A stretch of DNA of 64,000 nucleotides from BQJU01 sp965229635 (GTDB lineage: Bacteria; Bacteroidota; Bacteroidia; Chitinophagales; Saprospiraceae), in NCBI GenBank assembly GCA_965229635.1, contig OZ245894.1:6014001-6078000 (forward strand), written 5' to 3'. Shown here piece after piece: positions 1 to 9,100 of the stretch. The notes below the pieces were generated by a model that worked only from the letters and a program-made list of their open reading frames with translations, searched no databases and was not told the origin of the DNA. A program made the position numbers and the translations under genes. The number at the start of each line of letters is the position of its first letter. The stretch's first letter is position 1.

Positions 1-145
1 GAAATAAGCAGCAAAAATCGTTTCATTCTATTGTTTGAATTTTCTTTTACAACGTTTGCGGCGAAGATAAACATATAAATAGAGGTAAAAAAGTCCTTCA
101 GCCCTTGTATTTTCTCATTTTTTCGAGGTTTTTTAGAAAGAAAAC

Positions 146-176
146 TTGGTAATGATGAAGCTACCGCATAAATTTG
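146..176 (+). promoter_or_regulatory. Bacteroidota-type promoter of the HU gene
   Basis: TTG at 146-148 and TAAATTTG at 169-176 are separated by 20 bp. This fits the known Bacteroidota promoter form, TTTG about 19-20 bp before TAnnTTTG. The start codon of HU lies 32 bp past the second box. The first 145 bases of the window are AT-rich and show no gene. Confidence 0.6.
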
Positions 177-208
177 CGGCACATTTTTAATCATCAAAAT
201 TTGCTGAA

Positions 209-481
209 ATGAACAAAGGAGATTTAATCAACAAGATTGCAGAGAGCGCTGGTATCTCTAAAGCGCAGGCTGAAGATGCAATGAATGCTGTTCTTGATGG
301 CATCACTGGCGCTCTGAAGGGCGGCGACTCCGTAGCTTTCGTAGGTTTCGGAACATTCTCCGTTTCAAGACGTGATGCACGTACAGGTAGAAACCCACAA
401 ACCGGTGAAACAATTCAAATTGCTGCTAAGAATGTAGTGAAGTTCAAGCCGGGTAAGAAACTTAGCGAAGCTGTTAACTAA
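209..481 (+). CDS. hup: HU family DNA-binding protein
   Basis: A 90-residue histone-like protein that binds and bends DNA as a dimer and helps compact the nucleoid. Its length is standard for single-domain HU. The beta-arm signature RNPQTGE is at residues 61-67, with the DNA-intercalating proline at 63, and GFGTF at 46-50 is typical. It is a single-gene unit, with a consensus promoter upstream (146-176) and a strong terminator at 511-543. The start follows from the family length and the ATG. IHF is a less likely alternative because nothing distinguishes an alpha or beta IHF subunit. Confidence 0.95.
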   Translation: MNKGDLINKIAESAGISKAQAEDAMNAVLDGITGALKGGDSVAFVGFGTFSVSRRDARTGRNPQTGETIQIAAKNVVKFKPGKKLSEAVN

Positions 482-510
482 GAGTAAAGGTTTCTCAAAA
501 ATAAAGGCTA

Positions 511-543
511 AGGGCAGTCCGGGAAATCCGGACTGCCCTTTTC
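511..543 (+). terminator. Rho-independent terminator after HU
   Basis: A perfect 12-bp stem (511-522 with 528-539, arm AGGGCAGTCCGG) with a 5-nt loop runs into TTTT. It separates HU from the next gene. Confidence 0.85.
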
Positions 544-573
544 CTATTTACCACCACAATTAGATCAATTACC

Positions 574-1719
574 ATGAAATTTGGAACCAAAGTTATTCAT
601 GCCGGTATTGAACCTGACCCAACCACCGGCGCCATCATGACCCCCATTTACCAAACCTCTACCTACACGCAGGAAGCACCAGGTAAACACAAAGGATTTG
701 AATACGCACGTACCCAAAACCCAACTCGGAAGGTTTTGGAAAACAACCTGGCGGCTCTCGAAAATGGCCAACACGGCATTTGCTTTAGTAGTGGCCTGGC
801 GGCTATGGATGCCGTAGTCAGACTGCTCAACCCTGGTGATGAGATTATTTCAACCAATGATCTGTACGGAGGGTCCTTTCGCCAAATGAGCAAAGTTCAC
901 GCTCGCTACGGCATCAAATCTCATTTTGTCAACATGAATAACCTTGATCAGGTGGAGGCACTGATCAATGAGCACACCAAGCTGTTTTGGGTGGAAACCC
1001 CAACCAACCCGATGCTCAATGTGGTGGATATTGAGGCTATTTGCCAAATAGCAGCCAAACACAATATCCTCACTTGTGTCGACAACACCTTTGCCTCGCC
1101 CTATCTTCAGACTCCCCTGGACCTGGGAGCCGATATTATACTGCATTCAGCTACCAAATACCTGGGCGGCCACTCGGATGTGATTCACGGAGCAATAGTG
1201 GTCAAAGAAGACCACCTGGCCGAGCAGTTTCATTTTCTGCAAAATGCCGTAGGCGCAGTTCCCGGCCCACAAGATTGCTTCCTTATCCTAAGAGGCATCA
1301 AGACCCTGCACCTCCGCGTGGAAAGAGCGTGCCAAAATGCCGAAAAAATTGCCCATTTTCTCCGGGAACACCCCAAAGTAGGCAAAGTCTACTATCCGGG
1401 CTTTAGTGATCACCCCGGCCATGACATAGCTAAAAAGCAAATGCGTCACTTCGGCGGTATGGTGTCTTTTGATCTCGCGGAAGATAACTACGACAAGGCG
1501 ATGGCCATTTTGAGCAATACCCACTTGTTTTCACTGGCCGAATCCCTGGGGGGAGTGGAATCACTCATTGGACATCCGGCTTCCATGACACACGCTTCCA
1601 TTCCCAAGGAAGAACGGCTTAAAGTGGGACTGACCGACACCCTGATCAGGTTGAGTGTGGGTATCGAAGATGTGGATGATTTAATTGCCGATCTTGAAGA
1701 GGCATTATCCGGGATCTAG
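574..1719 (+). CDS. PLP-dependent trans-sulfuration enzyme (cystathionine gamma-synthase/lyase family)
   Basis: A 381-residue cytosolic enzyme of the Cys/Met metabolism PLP family, of the usual length. The PLP lysine is K195 in SATKYLGGHSD. YARTQNPTR near residue 45 and ETPTNPMLNV near residue 140 are family substrate and cofactor motifs, and SLGGVESLIGHPA near residue 310 is also typical. It would make cystathionine from an activated homoserine and cysteine, or cleave cystathionine. Sequence by eye does not separate MetB from cystathionine gamma-lyase, so no symbol is given. It appears monocistronic, lying between terminators at 511-543 and 1742-1776. Confidence 0.9.
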   Translation: MKFGTKVIHAGIEPDPTTGAIMTPIYQTSTYTQEAPGKHKGFEYARTQNPTRKVLENNLAALENGQHGICFSSGLAAMDAVVRLLNPGDEIISTNDLYGGSFRQMSKVHARYGIKSHFVNMNNLDQVEALINEHTKLFWVETPTNPMLNVVDIEAICQIAAKHNILTCVDNTFASPYLQTPLDLGADIILHSATKYLGGHSDVIHGAIVVKEDHLAEQFHFLQNAVGAVPGPQDCFLILRGIKTLHLRVERACQNAEKIAHFLREHPKVGKVYYPGFSDHPGHDIAKKQMRHFGGMVSFDLAEDNYDKAMAILSNTHLFSLAESLGGVESLIGHPASMTHASIPKEERLKVGLTDTLIRLSVGIEDVDDLIADLEEALSGI

Positions 1720-1741
1720 GAGTCCAACAAAACTGATTGAG

Positions 1742-1776
1742 AAAATGTCTGGCAATGTTGTCAGACATTTTTTTTT
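1742..1776 (+). terminator. Rho-independent terminator
   Basis: A 10-bp stem, AAAATGTCTG (1742-1751) with its complement at 1762-1771, runs into a continuous T-tract ending at 1776. It follows the trans-sulfuration gene. Confidence 0.8.
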
Positions 1777-1795
1777 GAAAAAAGGCCAAAAGAGT

Positions 1796-1826
1796 TTTGC
1801 ATTAAAAACATTTTGTTTTATTTTTA
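1796..1826 (+). promoter_or_regulatory. Candidate promoter of the glucosaminidase-like gene
   Basis: TTTG at 1796-1799 is followed after 19 bp by TATTTTTA at 1819-1826, one base off TAnnTTTG. The ATG at 1848 is 22 bp further on. Confidence 0.4.
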
Positions 1827-1847
1827 CTTTAGTAAAACATTTTGGTC

Positions 1848-2600
1848 ATGATAAATAATTTTACCGCCACAAATCTTAAGCAATATCTCCGGGGCAATTG
1901 GTTCAAGATCGCACTGGCTTTACTTCTGATTTTTATTTTGTTTAAGAAGGATCTAAGTTTTCAAATCAACCTGAATGCTCCTGATGGCACAGAAACTACT
2001 CCCCCCGAATCGGTGCAACCCTACCAACTGGAGAAACCGGTGAAGAGAGAAACCTTTACGGAAGCCGCCCTGCCGGCTGGGCAGAAAACGGAAGGATTGT
2101 TGTCCTCTGTACTGGATCATTTTGATCTATCTAGTGTTTTGGGCAGTAGTTCGAGCAATGCAGATGAATTCTGGGCCTTACCCACTGCAACACACGAAGC
2201 CTTCATTCGGCGGTTTGCCCACGTGGCGGAGAGTGAGCATGTAAAATACCACATCCCTGCATCGATCATTCTGGGTAATGCGCTGCTCATTAGCCACTCG
2301 GGAGAGCATCCGCTGGCGCGTCAGCAAAACAATCACTTTGGAATTCCCTGTACGGAGGACTGGCAAGGCAAAACGGTAAAGTATAAAGGAGAGTGCTTCC
2401 GGGAATACGAGAATGCCTGGACCAGCTTTCGGGATCACAGTCTGTATCTAAGTACAAACCTTTTTGCCAGTCAACCACCCACTGGCGATTATCGTCAATG
2501 GGCCAATGCACTGGAAAAAACCGGCTTTGGAGGAGGAAAAGGATTTGCCAATCAGTTGATCAAGGTTATTGACCACTACCAATTATACGAATATGATTAA
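1848..2600 (+). CDS. Membrane-anchored GH73-like glucosaminidase domain protein, catalytic Glu replaced
   Basis: A 250-residue protein with one N-terminal membrane segment (about 20-34), a low-complexity linker, and a glucosaminidase (GH73/FlgJ-like) domain at about 113-250. The fold motifs are present: SIILGNALL at 139-147, PLARQQNNHFGI at 155-166, ECFREY near 185 and SFRDHSLYL near 200. In active GH73 enzymes the second half of the first motif reads A-x-L-E-S, where Glu is the general acid. Here residue 148 is Ile (ALLIS). The domain therefore may bind peptidoglycan without cutting it, or use another residue. The ATG at 1848 is preferred over an in-frame TTG at 1842. It converges on the SH3 gene, with 6 bp between the stops. 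Confidence 0.8.
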   Translation: MINNFTATNLKQYLRGNWFKIALALLLIFILFKKDLSFQINLNAPDGTETTPPESVQPYQLEKPVKRETFTEAALPAGQKTEGLLSSVLDHFDLSSVLGSSSSNADEFWALPTATHEAFIRRFAHVAESEHVKYHIPASIILGNALLISHSGEHPLARQQNNHFGIPCTEDWQGKTVKYKGECFREYENAWTSFRDHSLYLSTNLFASQPPTGDYRQWANALEKTGFGGGKGFANQLIKVIDHYQLYEYD

Positions 2601-2606
2601 AGGAGG

Positions 2607-3125
2607 TTAGTTGTCGACTCCCTCTAACTTCTTCTTGTAGTAGCTGACACCGGCACCGTAGATCCACCCTACCTTACCCTTACGGGTTTTAACCTTTACC
2701 CAGGGTTCATCGGTAGTGATCTCTCCAAGATTAATTTCCTGTGTGGTGTCGGTAACTTCATTGAGAAAAATGACCTCTTCGTATAGTTCGAGCCGATCCA
2801 CAACCTTGCCTTGCAGGGTGGGTTCTTCCCTCATATTCATGCCCTCAACGGTGATATATAAAGGTGTATACTGCTCACGAATGGCCCGCTCACGGGGAGG
2901 ATTATTGGCCATAGCCCGCTCGCGGGCGGTCATTTCTGGCTTGGTGGTGTCTGGGGCAGGAGTTGTGGCCACCGAATCCTGGGCTTCCGTTTCTTCAAGA
3001 GCCGCCTCTTCCTGATACTGCTTTTGGGTATCGCCACATTTGCGCATTGTCCAGCTGATAAAAGCCACAAAGAAGATCAGAATGAGGATTAATTCGATGC
3101 GGGGCAGTAATTTCTTTTTCGTCAT
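2607..3125 (-). CDS. Membrane-anchored SH3b domain protein
   Basis: A 172-residue protein with a positively charged start and one membrane segment at about residues 10-26. An acidic, Thr/Pro-rich stretch follows, then a bacterial SH3 domain at about 90-168. SH3b hallmarks visible are MNMREEPTLQGKVVDRL and PWVKVKTRKGKVGWIYG. Such domains usually bind cell-wall peptide or a partner protein in the periplasm. It lies tail to tail with the glucosaminidase-like gene, so both neighbours are envelope proteins. On the minus strand TATTTTTG (3161-3154) is a candidate -7 box, but no clear -33 box was seen. Confidence 0.75.
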   Translation of the reverse strand: MTKKKLLPRIELILILIFFVAFISWTMRKCGDTQKQYQEEAALEETEAQDSVATTPAPDTTKPEMTARERAMANNPPRERAIREQYTPLYITVEGMNMREEPTLQGKVVDRLELYEEVIFLNEVTDTTQEINLGEITTDEPWVKVKTRKGKVGWIYGAGVSYYKKKLEGVDN

Positions 3126-3412
3126 AGTAGTTCGTTTGGTTCGGTTTTAAGAGCAAAAATAGGGGAATTGATTGCTTTATTTATAAAATTAAACTTATTT
3201 TGCGGGTGAAAATTGTCATTTAGTAGTGAAGTTAATTTTGCTTTTATCCTTCCAGGTTGCACATTTATCCTAACACTTATCATTTCATTTTTCGCAGTTT
3301 CGGCAATTTTCACTCAACCCGTTTTTTGTAATCATCACAGCTCATCATCATGTACGACCATTGATGCAATGGGCTGTCCGACAGTTTACCAACTGGTCAA
3401 AAATTGCGAGTA

Positions 3413-4510
3413 ATGGAAGAACTCCTCTACAAGATTGCGATCACTATGATTCCCCATGTGGGGCCCAAAACAGCCAAACAACTCATTGCCTACTGTGGTA
3501 GTGCACGGGAAGTATTTTTTGCCAAGAAAGCTGACTTGCTAAAAATTCCAAATATTGGTGAGCAGACTGCCCGCACGGTGGTGGAGCAAAAAATTCTGCA
3601 CCAGGCCGAAGCGGAGATTCGCTACATCAACAAGAACGAGATCAGCACCTATTACTACCTGGATGAAGATTACCCCTCCCGGCTCCGCCACCACCCCGAT
3701 GCCCCGGTAATGCTCTACTACCGCGGTAATGCCGACCTGAATGCACTGCGCACCGTAGCCATCGTGGGCACCCGAAAGCCCAGTCCCTACGGAGTGCAGA
3801 ATTGCGAAGAAATTGTTGAAGGGCTCTCCCATTATGGGGTGTCAGTCATCAGTGGATTGGCTTTTGGCATTGACATCACTGCGCACAGAAAATGTTTGGA
3901 TTGCAAGATTCCGACCATTGGGGTATTAGGTCACGGGCTACTGCAGGTATACCCTCCTCAGCACCATACTGTTGGGCAGCGTATGATAGAAAATGGAGGC
4001 CTGCTGACCGAATTCAGCCATCAAACGACTCCCGAACGCGAACATTTTCCCATGCGCAATCGCATTATTGCCGGTTTGTGCGACGCGCTCATTGTGGTAG
4101 AAACTGCCAAAAAAGGCGGTTCGATGATCTCGGCTCAGTTTGCCAATGACTACAATAAAGATGTATTTGCGGTGCCGGGAAGATCGAAGGACCCTATGGC
4201 CCGGGGTTGTAATTTACTGATCAAATCGCACCGGGCGGCCCTAATGGAAACGGCAGAGGACCTGGCGTATGTGATGCGCTGGAGAGCGATGGATCAAGTA
4301 CAGCGGCAAATTCAGCAGCAGCTGTTTATCGAATTGTCGACAGAAGAAAAAATAGTTGTAGATTTGTTGCGCCAAAACGAAGAGCTAGACATTGATTCAC
4401 TGACTTTTAATTGTAAGAAATCAAATAGTGAAATGGCCAGCCTGCTGCTTAATCTCGAATTTAAAGGCATGGTCAAATCGCTCCCCGGAAAGCGTTATAT
4501 CTTAATTTGA
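3413..4510 (+). CDS. dprA: DNA-processing protein DprA/Smf
   Basis: A 365-residue cytosolic protein that binds incoming single-stranded DNA and loads RecA during natural transformation. The order is an N-terminal helix-hairpin-helix region (about 1-60), a Rossmann-like DprA domain and a C-terminal winged-helix region (about 310-365). Visible signatures are IVGTRKPSPYG, ISGLAFGID, GHGLLQVYP, FPMRNRIIAGL and GSMISAQFANDYNKDVFAVPG. The ATG at 3413 is preferred over the in-frame TTG at 3404. TAATTTTG at 3233-3240 is a possible -7 box about 170 bp upstream. No other competence gene is in the window. Confidence 0.95.
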   Translation: MEELLYKIAITMIPHVGPKTAKQLIAYCGSAREVFFAKKADLLKIPNIGEQTARTVVEQKILHQAEAEIRYINKNEISTYYYLDEDYPSRLRHHPDAPVMLYYRGNADLNALRTVAIVGTRKPSPYGVQNCEEIVEGLSHYGVSVISGLAFGIDITAHRKCLDCKIPTIGVLGHGLLQVYPPQHHTVGQRMIENGGLLTEFSHQTTPEREHFPMRNRIIAGLCDALIVVETAKKGGSMISAQFANDYNKDVFAVPGRSKDPMARGCNLLIKSHRAALMETAEDLAYVMRWRAMDQVQRQIQQQLFIELSTEEKIVVDLLRQNEELDIDSLTFNCKKSNSEMASLLLNLEFKGMVKSLPGKRYILI

Positions 4511-4520
4511 ACCATTCTAG

Positions 4521-5654
4521 ATGATCATGAAGTACGTCCTCTATTTCCTATGCCTGATTTTCTTTGTTGCCTGCAATGAGCCTACGTCTAGCCCCATTGT
4601 GCAGCCCAGTAAACCAACTCCCCAAAGCCAGAAATTCCCCAAAAACGTGATATTAATGATCGGCGATGGTATGGGGCTTACGCAAATTAGTGCCGGCCTT
4701 TACCGCAATGGCAATCAACTCAATCTGGAATCCTTTTCTTTTGTTGGACTACACAAACCTTACGCCGCCAATAACCTCATCACCGATTCCGCTGCCGGTG
4801 CAACGGCCTTCGCCTGTGGCATCAAGACCAATAATGGAGCCATCGGGGTGGATACTGATGGTAAGCCGGTCATGAATCTAGTGGAAGAAGCCGAGAAAAG
4901 AGGGCTGGCCACCGGATTGGTTTCCACTTCAACCATTGTTCATGCAACCCCGGCGGCATTCGTTGCCCATGTACCTTCACGCAACCAAATGGAAGACATC
5001 GCCAATGCCTTCCTGAAAACGGAGGTCGATTTTCTGGTTGGAGGAGGTAAAAAATACTTCGACCGGCGAAAGGACGGTAAAAACCTTTATCAACAGCTGG
5101 AGGATGATGGTTATTTTGTAACCAATTACTTTAAGGAGGATCTCGCCCAGATCGTTGTAGATTTCAATAAGAAATTTGCCTATTTTACTGCTGATGGTGA
5201 CCCGGAGATGGCCACCAGGGGCCGGGATTATCTGGTGCCAGCCAGCAAGCTGGGCAGCATCTTTCTCAACAATCATACTGATAAGGGATTTTTCCTGATG
5301 ATTGAAGCAGCTCAGATCGACTGGGGTGGCCACGCTAAAAATTCGGAGTATATTATTAATGAAATGATCGATTTTGATCGAGCTATCGGGGAAGTCCTTG
5401 AGTTTGCCCGAGAAGATGGCGAAACCCTGGTGATTGTGACCGCTGATCATGAAACGGGTGGCTACTCTATAAATCAAGGTTCTTCGATGGATACTATTGT
5501 GGCCGGATTCACCACCGATTATCATACTGCTTCCCTGATTCCCGTATTTGCTTATGGTCCTGCGGCTCAATTATTTAGTGGTATTTATGAAAATACCGCT
5601 ATTCACGATAAGATTCGGCAGGCTCTCCGATTTTCTGCCGATTTGTCGCGCTAA
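4521..5654 (+). CDS. Alkaline phosphatase, lipoprotein
   Basis: A 377-residue alkaline phosphatase of the PhoA superfamily. The N-terminus is a lipoprotein signal ending FFVAC (Cys about 19), so it is expected to be lipid-anchored in the periplasm or outer membrane. The metal-binding motif LMIGDGMGLTQ is near residue 50, the nucleophile is S90 in TDSAAGATA, and ADHETGG near residue 310 supplies metal ligands. It would release inorganic phosphate from phosphomonoesters. It starts 10 bp after dprA and may be co-transcribed with it. A second in-frame ATG at 4527 gives an equally good start. Confidence 0.92.
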   Translation: MIMKYVLYFLCLIFFVACNEPTSSPIVQPSKPTPQSQKFPKNVILMIGDGMGLTQISAGLYRNGNQLNLESFSFVGLHKPYAANNLITDSAAGATAFACGIKTNNGAIGVDTDGKPVMNLVEEAEKRGLATGLVSTSTIVHATPAAFVAHVPSRNQMEDIANAFLKTEVDFLVGGGKKYFDRRKDGKNLYQQLEDDGYFVTNYFKEDLAQIVVDFNKKFAYFTADGDPEMATRGRDYLVPASKLGSIFLNNHTDKGFFLMIEAAQIDWGGHAKNSEYIINEMIDFDRAIGEVLEFAREDGETLVIVTADHETGGYSINQGSSMDTIVAGFTTDYHTASLIPVFAYGPAAQLFSGIYENTAIHDKIRQALRFSADLSR

Positions 5655-6162
5655 CACCCAAAATTTCTGTAATTATCTATACTGAAACTTTATTTGGCTT
5701 TCAGTTTAAGAGAAAAATCAAATTCTGTTTTTGGTGTAAAAAAGCTATTTTTGAGGTTTTCGCAATAATTCGGTCATTTTGACCCTGAAAAATGAAATAT
5801 TTCTAGTAATCCGCGCATAAAAAAATATTTCATCAAGGCAGCGTCATTTAATATATTTGTATCTGTACAATAGAGAATAATCACAAATTTTGTTCTTAGA
5901 AGCTTTTGGCATTTGGTCCTGGCAAAATCAAAAGATCAAATTCAAGCAGCTTCTTGCCCCAAAAAAGTCTTGGCAAACCTTAGCTCTCTCCTCTGTTGTA
6001 TCATCCACTTATGGTTATACCTATGAAACCTAAATTACTTTTGCTTCGTAAGAAGTGTAAGAATTAAGGTATTGATTTGTCGTCCCCCCACGAGATTACA
6101 ATACTTTTTGGAAAGAATATTATTGAACATCCTTACTTACAACCAGTGTAATCAGTCGTATT
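5655..6162. other. 508-bp non-coding stretch before the giant surface-protein gene
   Basis: No gene is seen here. It contains a small hairpin (GGTCA 5772-5776 with TGACC 5780-5784) and a perfect 11-bp inverted repeat (ATGAAATATTT 5792-5802 with AAATATTTCAT 5823-5833). A -7 box, TATATTTG, lies at 5852-5859. A transcript from there would have a leader of about 300 nt. Confidence 0.5.
5792..5859 (+). promoter_or_regulatory. Inverted repeat overlapping a candidate promoter
   Basis: The 11-bp arms at 5792-5802 and 5823-5833 are perfect complements with a 20-nt loop. TATATTTG (5852-5859) matches TAnnTTTG. The expected -33 position falls on TTTC (5828-5831), inside the right arm, so a repressor or activator bound to the repeat could control this promoter. 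The promoter call is tentative because the -33 box is imperfect. Confidence 0.35.
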
Positions 6163-9100
6163 ATGAAGAGAACACTACTACCTTTTTTGCTCTTATTTTT
6201 CGCCACATTATCTTGGGGACAGCAACCGCCCGGCGGATGTCCCGATGACGAGGTCGTTTTGACCAGCCTCTGCTCTGAAGCCTGTGTATTATGTCAAGGT
6301 TTTGATGGATACGTTGGTACCAACTCTGCCACCGAACTTGGACAGGCACCCGACGGATTTTGTGCGCCACAGCTACACAATACCCAATGGCTGGGTTTTG
6401 TGGCTGGTACACCCAGTATTTCCATGAACATTACTCCCTTCAACTGTAACCAGGGAGATGGTCTGCAAATTGGAATTTACAACACGCTCGATTGTACAGA
6501 CTTTGATCTGGTGAGTAATTGTGAACCTACTGTTCCGGAAAACCAAACTTTCACCTTCAATGCTACCGGTTTGATTCCCGGCGGTATCTACTTCCTGGTG
6601 ATTGACGGTAGTTTTGGAGATATTTGTGAATTCTCCATTGACGTAACCAGTGGTTTGGCCGAAGCACCTCCAGTAGAAGGTACGCCACAAATCGTTGGAC
6701 AAGGTCCATTTTGTCCGGGAGGATCCTTCCCTTTCACTGCTGTTGGCGTTTCTGGTGCCAGTATCTATGAATGGACCATGAATGGTACCATAATTGGTTA
6801 TGAGCAAAACATCACTATTCCCATTCCCACCTCGGGAAGTTCATTCGAATTGTGTGTGGATGTCTCAAACCCATGTGAGGATGGTCCACAGGTTTGTCAA
6901 ACCTTCCCAATCACACCACTGCCTCCAATTATTGAAAACCCGGTAATCTGTGAGGGTCGGACCTATACTATTGCAGGAATGACTTTCAGCCAACCAGGCA
7001 CCCATACCTTCACTGATTTCACTGAGGAGGGCTGTTTGCAAGAATACATCATTAACTTAACTGTTGTTGCCCCCGTATATGCTACCGTTGATGCGGAAAT
7101 CTGCCAGGGAGAGGTTTTTACGGTAATGGATAATTTTAACAACGTTGAAATCTTTACTCAGCCAGGAACCTTTGAGGTATTGCTACAGGCTACTAATAGT
7201 GGATGTGATAGTGTATTGACCGTCAACTTGATTGTCAATGAGGTATATAATGTGATATTGAATGAAAATATCTGCGAGGGAGAAAGCATCACCATCACTG
7301 ACGGCATCAATACCTATGTACACGACATGACTGGTGCATACACGCACACCTTACAGTCAAGCGATGGTTGTGACAGTACCGTAAACCTGGCTCTCTTTGT
7401 ATACCCCGAGCCGATGCCGGTTATGCTGGAGGAAACAATCTGCGAGGGTGAATTTTTCTGGATTGGAGACTTTAATGCCTACGACACGCCCGGTATTCAT
7501 ACGGCAACCATCGAAAGTGTGGGGGGATGTGATAGTGTGGTGACGGTCAATCTTTCGATTAGTGCGCCCCTTACGGAAATTGATACCACCATTTGTCCTG
7601 GTCAGGAAGTAGTGATAGGCAACACTTCATACGATGAGACTGGTTTCTACACAACTGACCTGCCCTCTTATCTGGGTTGTGATAGTATAATCAACCTGAA
7701 CCTGACGGTGCAAACGCCGATAGAAACAACGGAAAACCTGACAATATGTGAGGGGGATTCGGCCCTTTTAGGTACCACTTACTACAGCGTAACCGGTACC
7801 TATTCGGAGACCTTTACGGCGGCAAGCGGTTGTGATAGTACCGCTATTCTGAACTTGACCGTTAATGATAATTCTACAACTGATTTGGTTGAGGGCATTT
7901 GCGCCGGTTCCAGCTTTTCTGTGGGTGATTCTACCTACACCGAAACCGGAATCTACCAAAATATCCTGCCTTCAGCAAATGGCTGTGACAGTATTGTGAA
8001 TCTTGACCTGAGCGTGCTTACCGAAATCACTACAGATATTAGTGAAGAAATTTGTGATGGCGCCTCCTTTTCAGTGGGTGACTCCACTTTCACTGTTGGT
8101 GGGCAATATTCAGTAGTAATGACGGCAGCAGCCGGTTGTGACAGTACTGTTAATCTGGACCTGACAGTTTTAGAAATCCCACAAACGATGTTGGATATCG
8201 CCGTGTGTTTTGGCGAAAGCTATATGGTGGGCAGTTCTACCTATAATATGACCGGCGTATATGTTGATACCTTAACCGCCAACACTGGTTGCGACAGTAT
8301 TGTAACTCTCGATCTGGAAGTGATCGAGGCTTATCGCGATACGCTGGACATCGCCATTTGTACCGGACTTACCTATACAGTGGGTGGCACTTCAGTTTAT
8401 AGCGAGCCGGGTAATTATGTGGATACCTTAACTGCCAGCATTGGTTGTGATAGTATCGTGTACCTCTTCCTGGAAGTGGAAGATGTACTCCGCGATACCA
8501 CTATTGCGGTGATTTGTGAGGGAGAAAGCTTCCCCTTGGGTACTGGCTCATTTAGTGAAACTGGATTCTACGAAGAAGCATTTGTTACTTCACAAGGATG
8601 TGATAGTGTAGCCTATCTCGACCTGACGGTAAATCCAACCTTATACACTACACTCGACGAATCCATTTGTGATGGAGAGAGCTTTACGGTTGGTGGTTCT
8701 ACTTATAACACGACCGGAACGTACGAAGATATTTTCTCTTCGATACAAACGGGTTGTGATAGTGTGGTCACACTCAACCTTACGGTGCTCGATGTACCCG
8801 AAGTCACTTTGAATGAATCGATATGTGATGGAGAAACCTTTATGGTAGGCTCCTCTATTTACGATCTTACGGGTAGCTACGTTGATACTTTAACCGCTAC
8901 AAATGGTTGTGATAGTATTGTCTCTCTGAATCTGACGGTCCTGGATGTACCCACTACCCCACTGGTTGAATCGATATGTGATGGAGAAACCTTTATGGTG
9001 GGTACCTCATCTTATAGTACCGCCGGTAACTTTGTAGATACGTTGGTAGCAGCAAATGGTTGCGACAGTATTGTATTCCTGAACCTGACCATTCTGGATG

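Noticed and set aside
3122..3413. Short reading frames on both strands between the SH3 gene and dprA
   Set aside because: They have no domain, poor starts, and run through promoter-like AT-rich DNA; they look like chance frames.
5655..6162. Hidden tRNA or small RNA gene before the giant surface protein
   Set aside because: No cloverleaf or T-loop consensus was seen. The hairpins are short and AT-rich, better read as regulatory.
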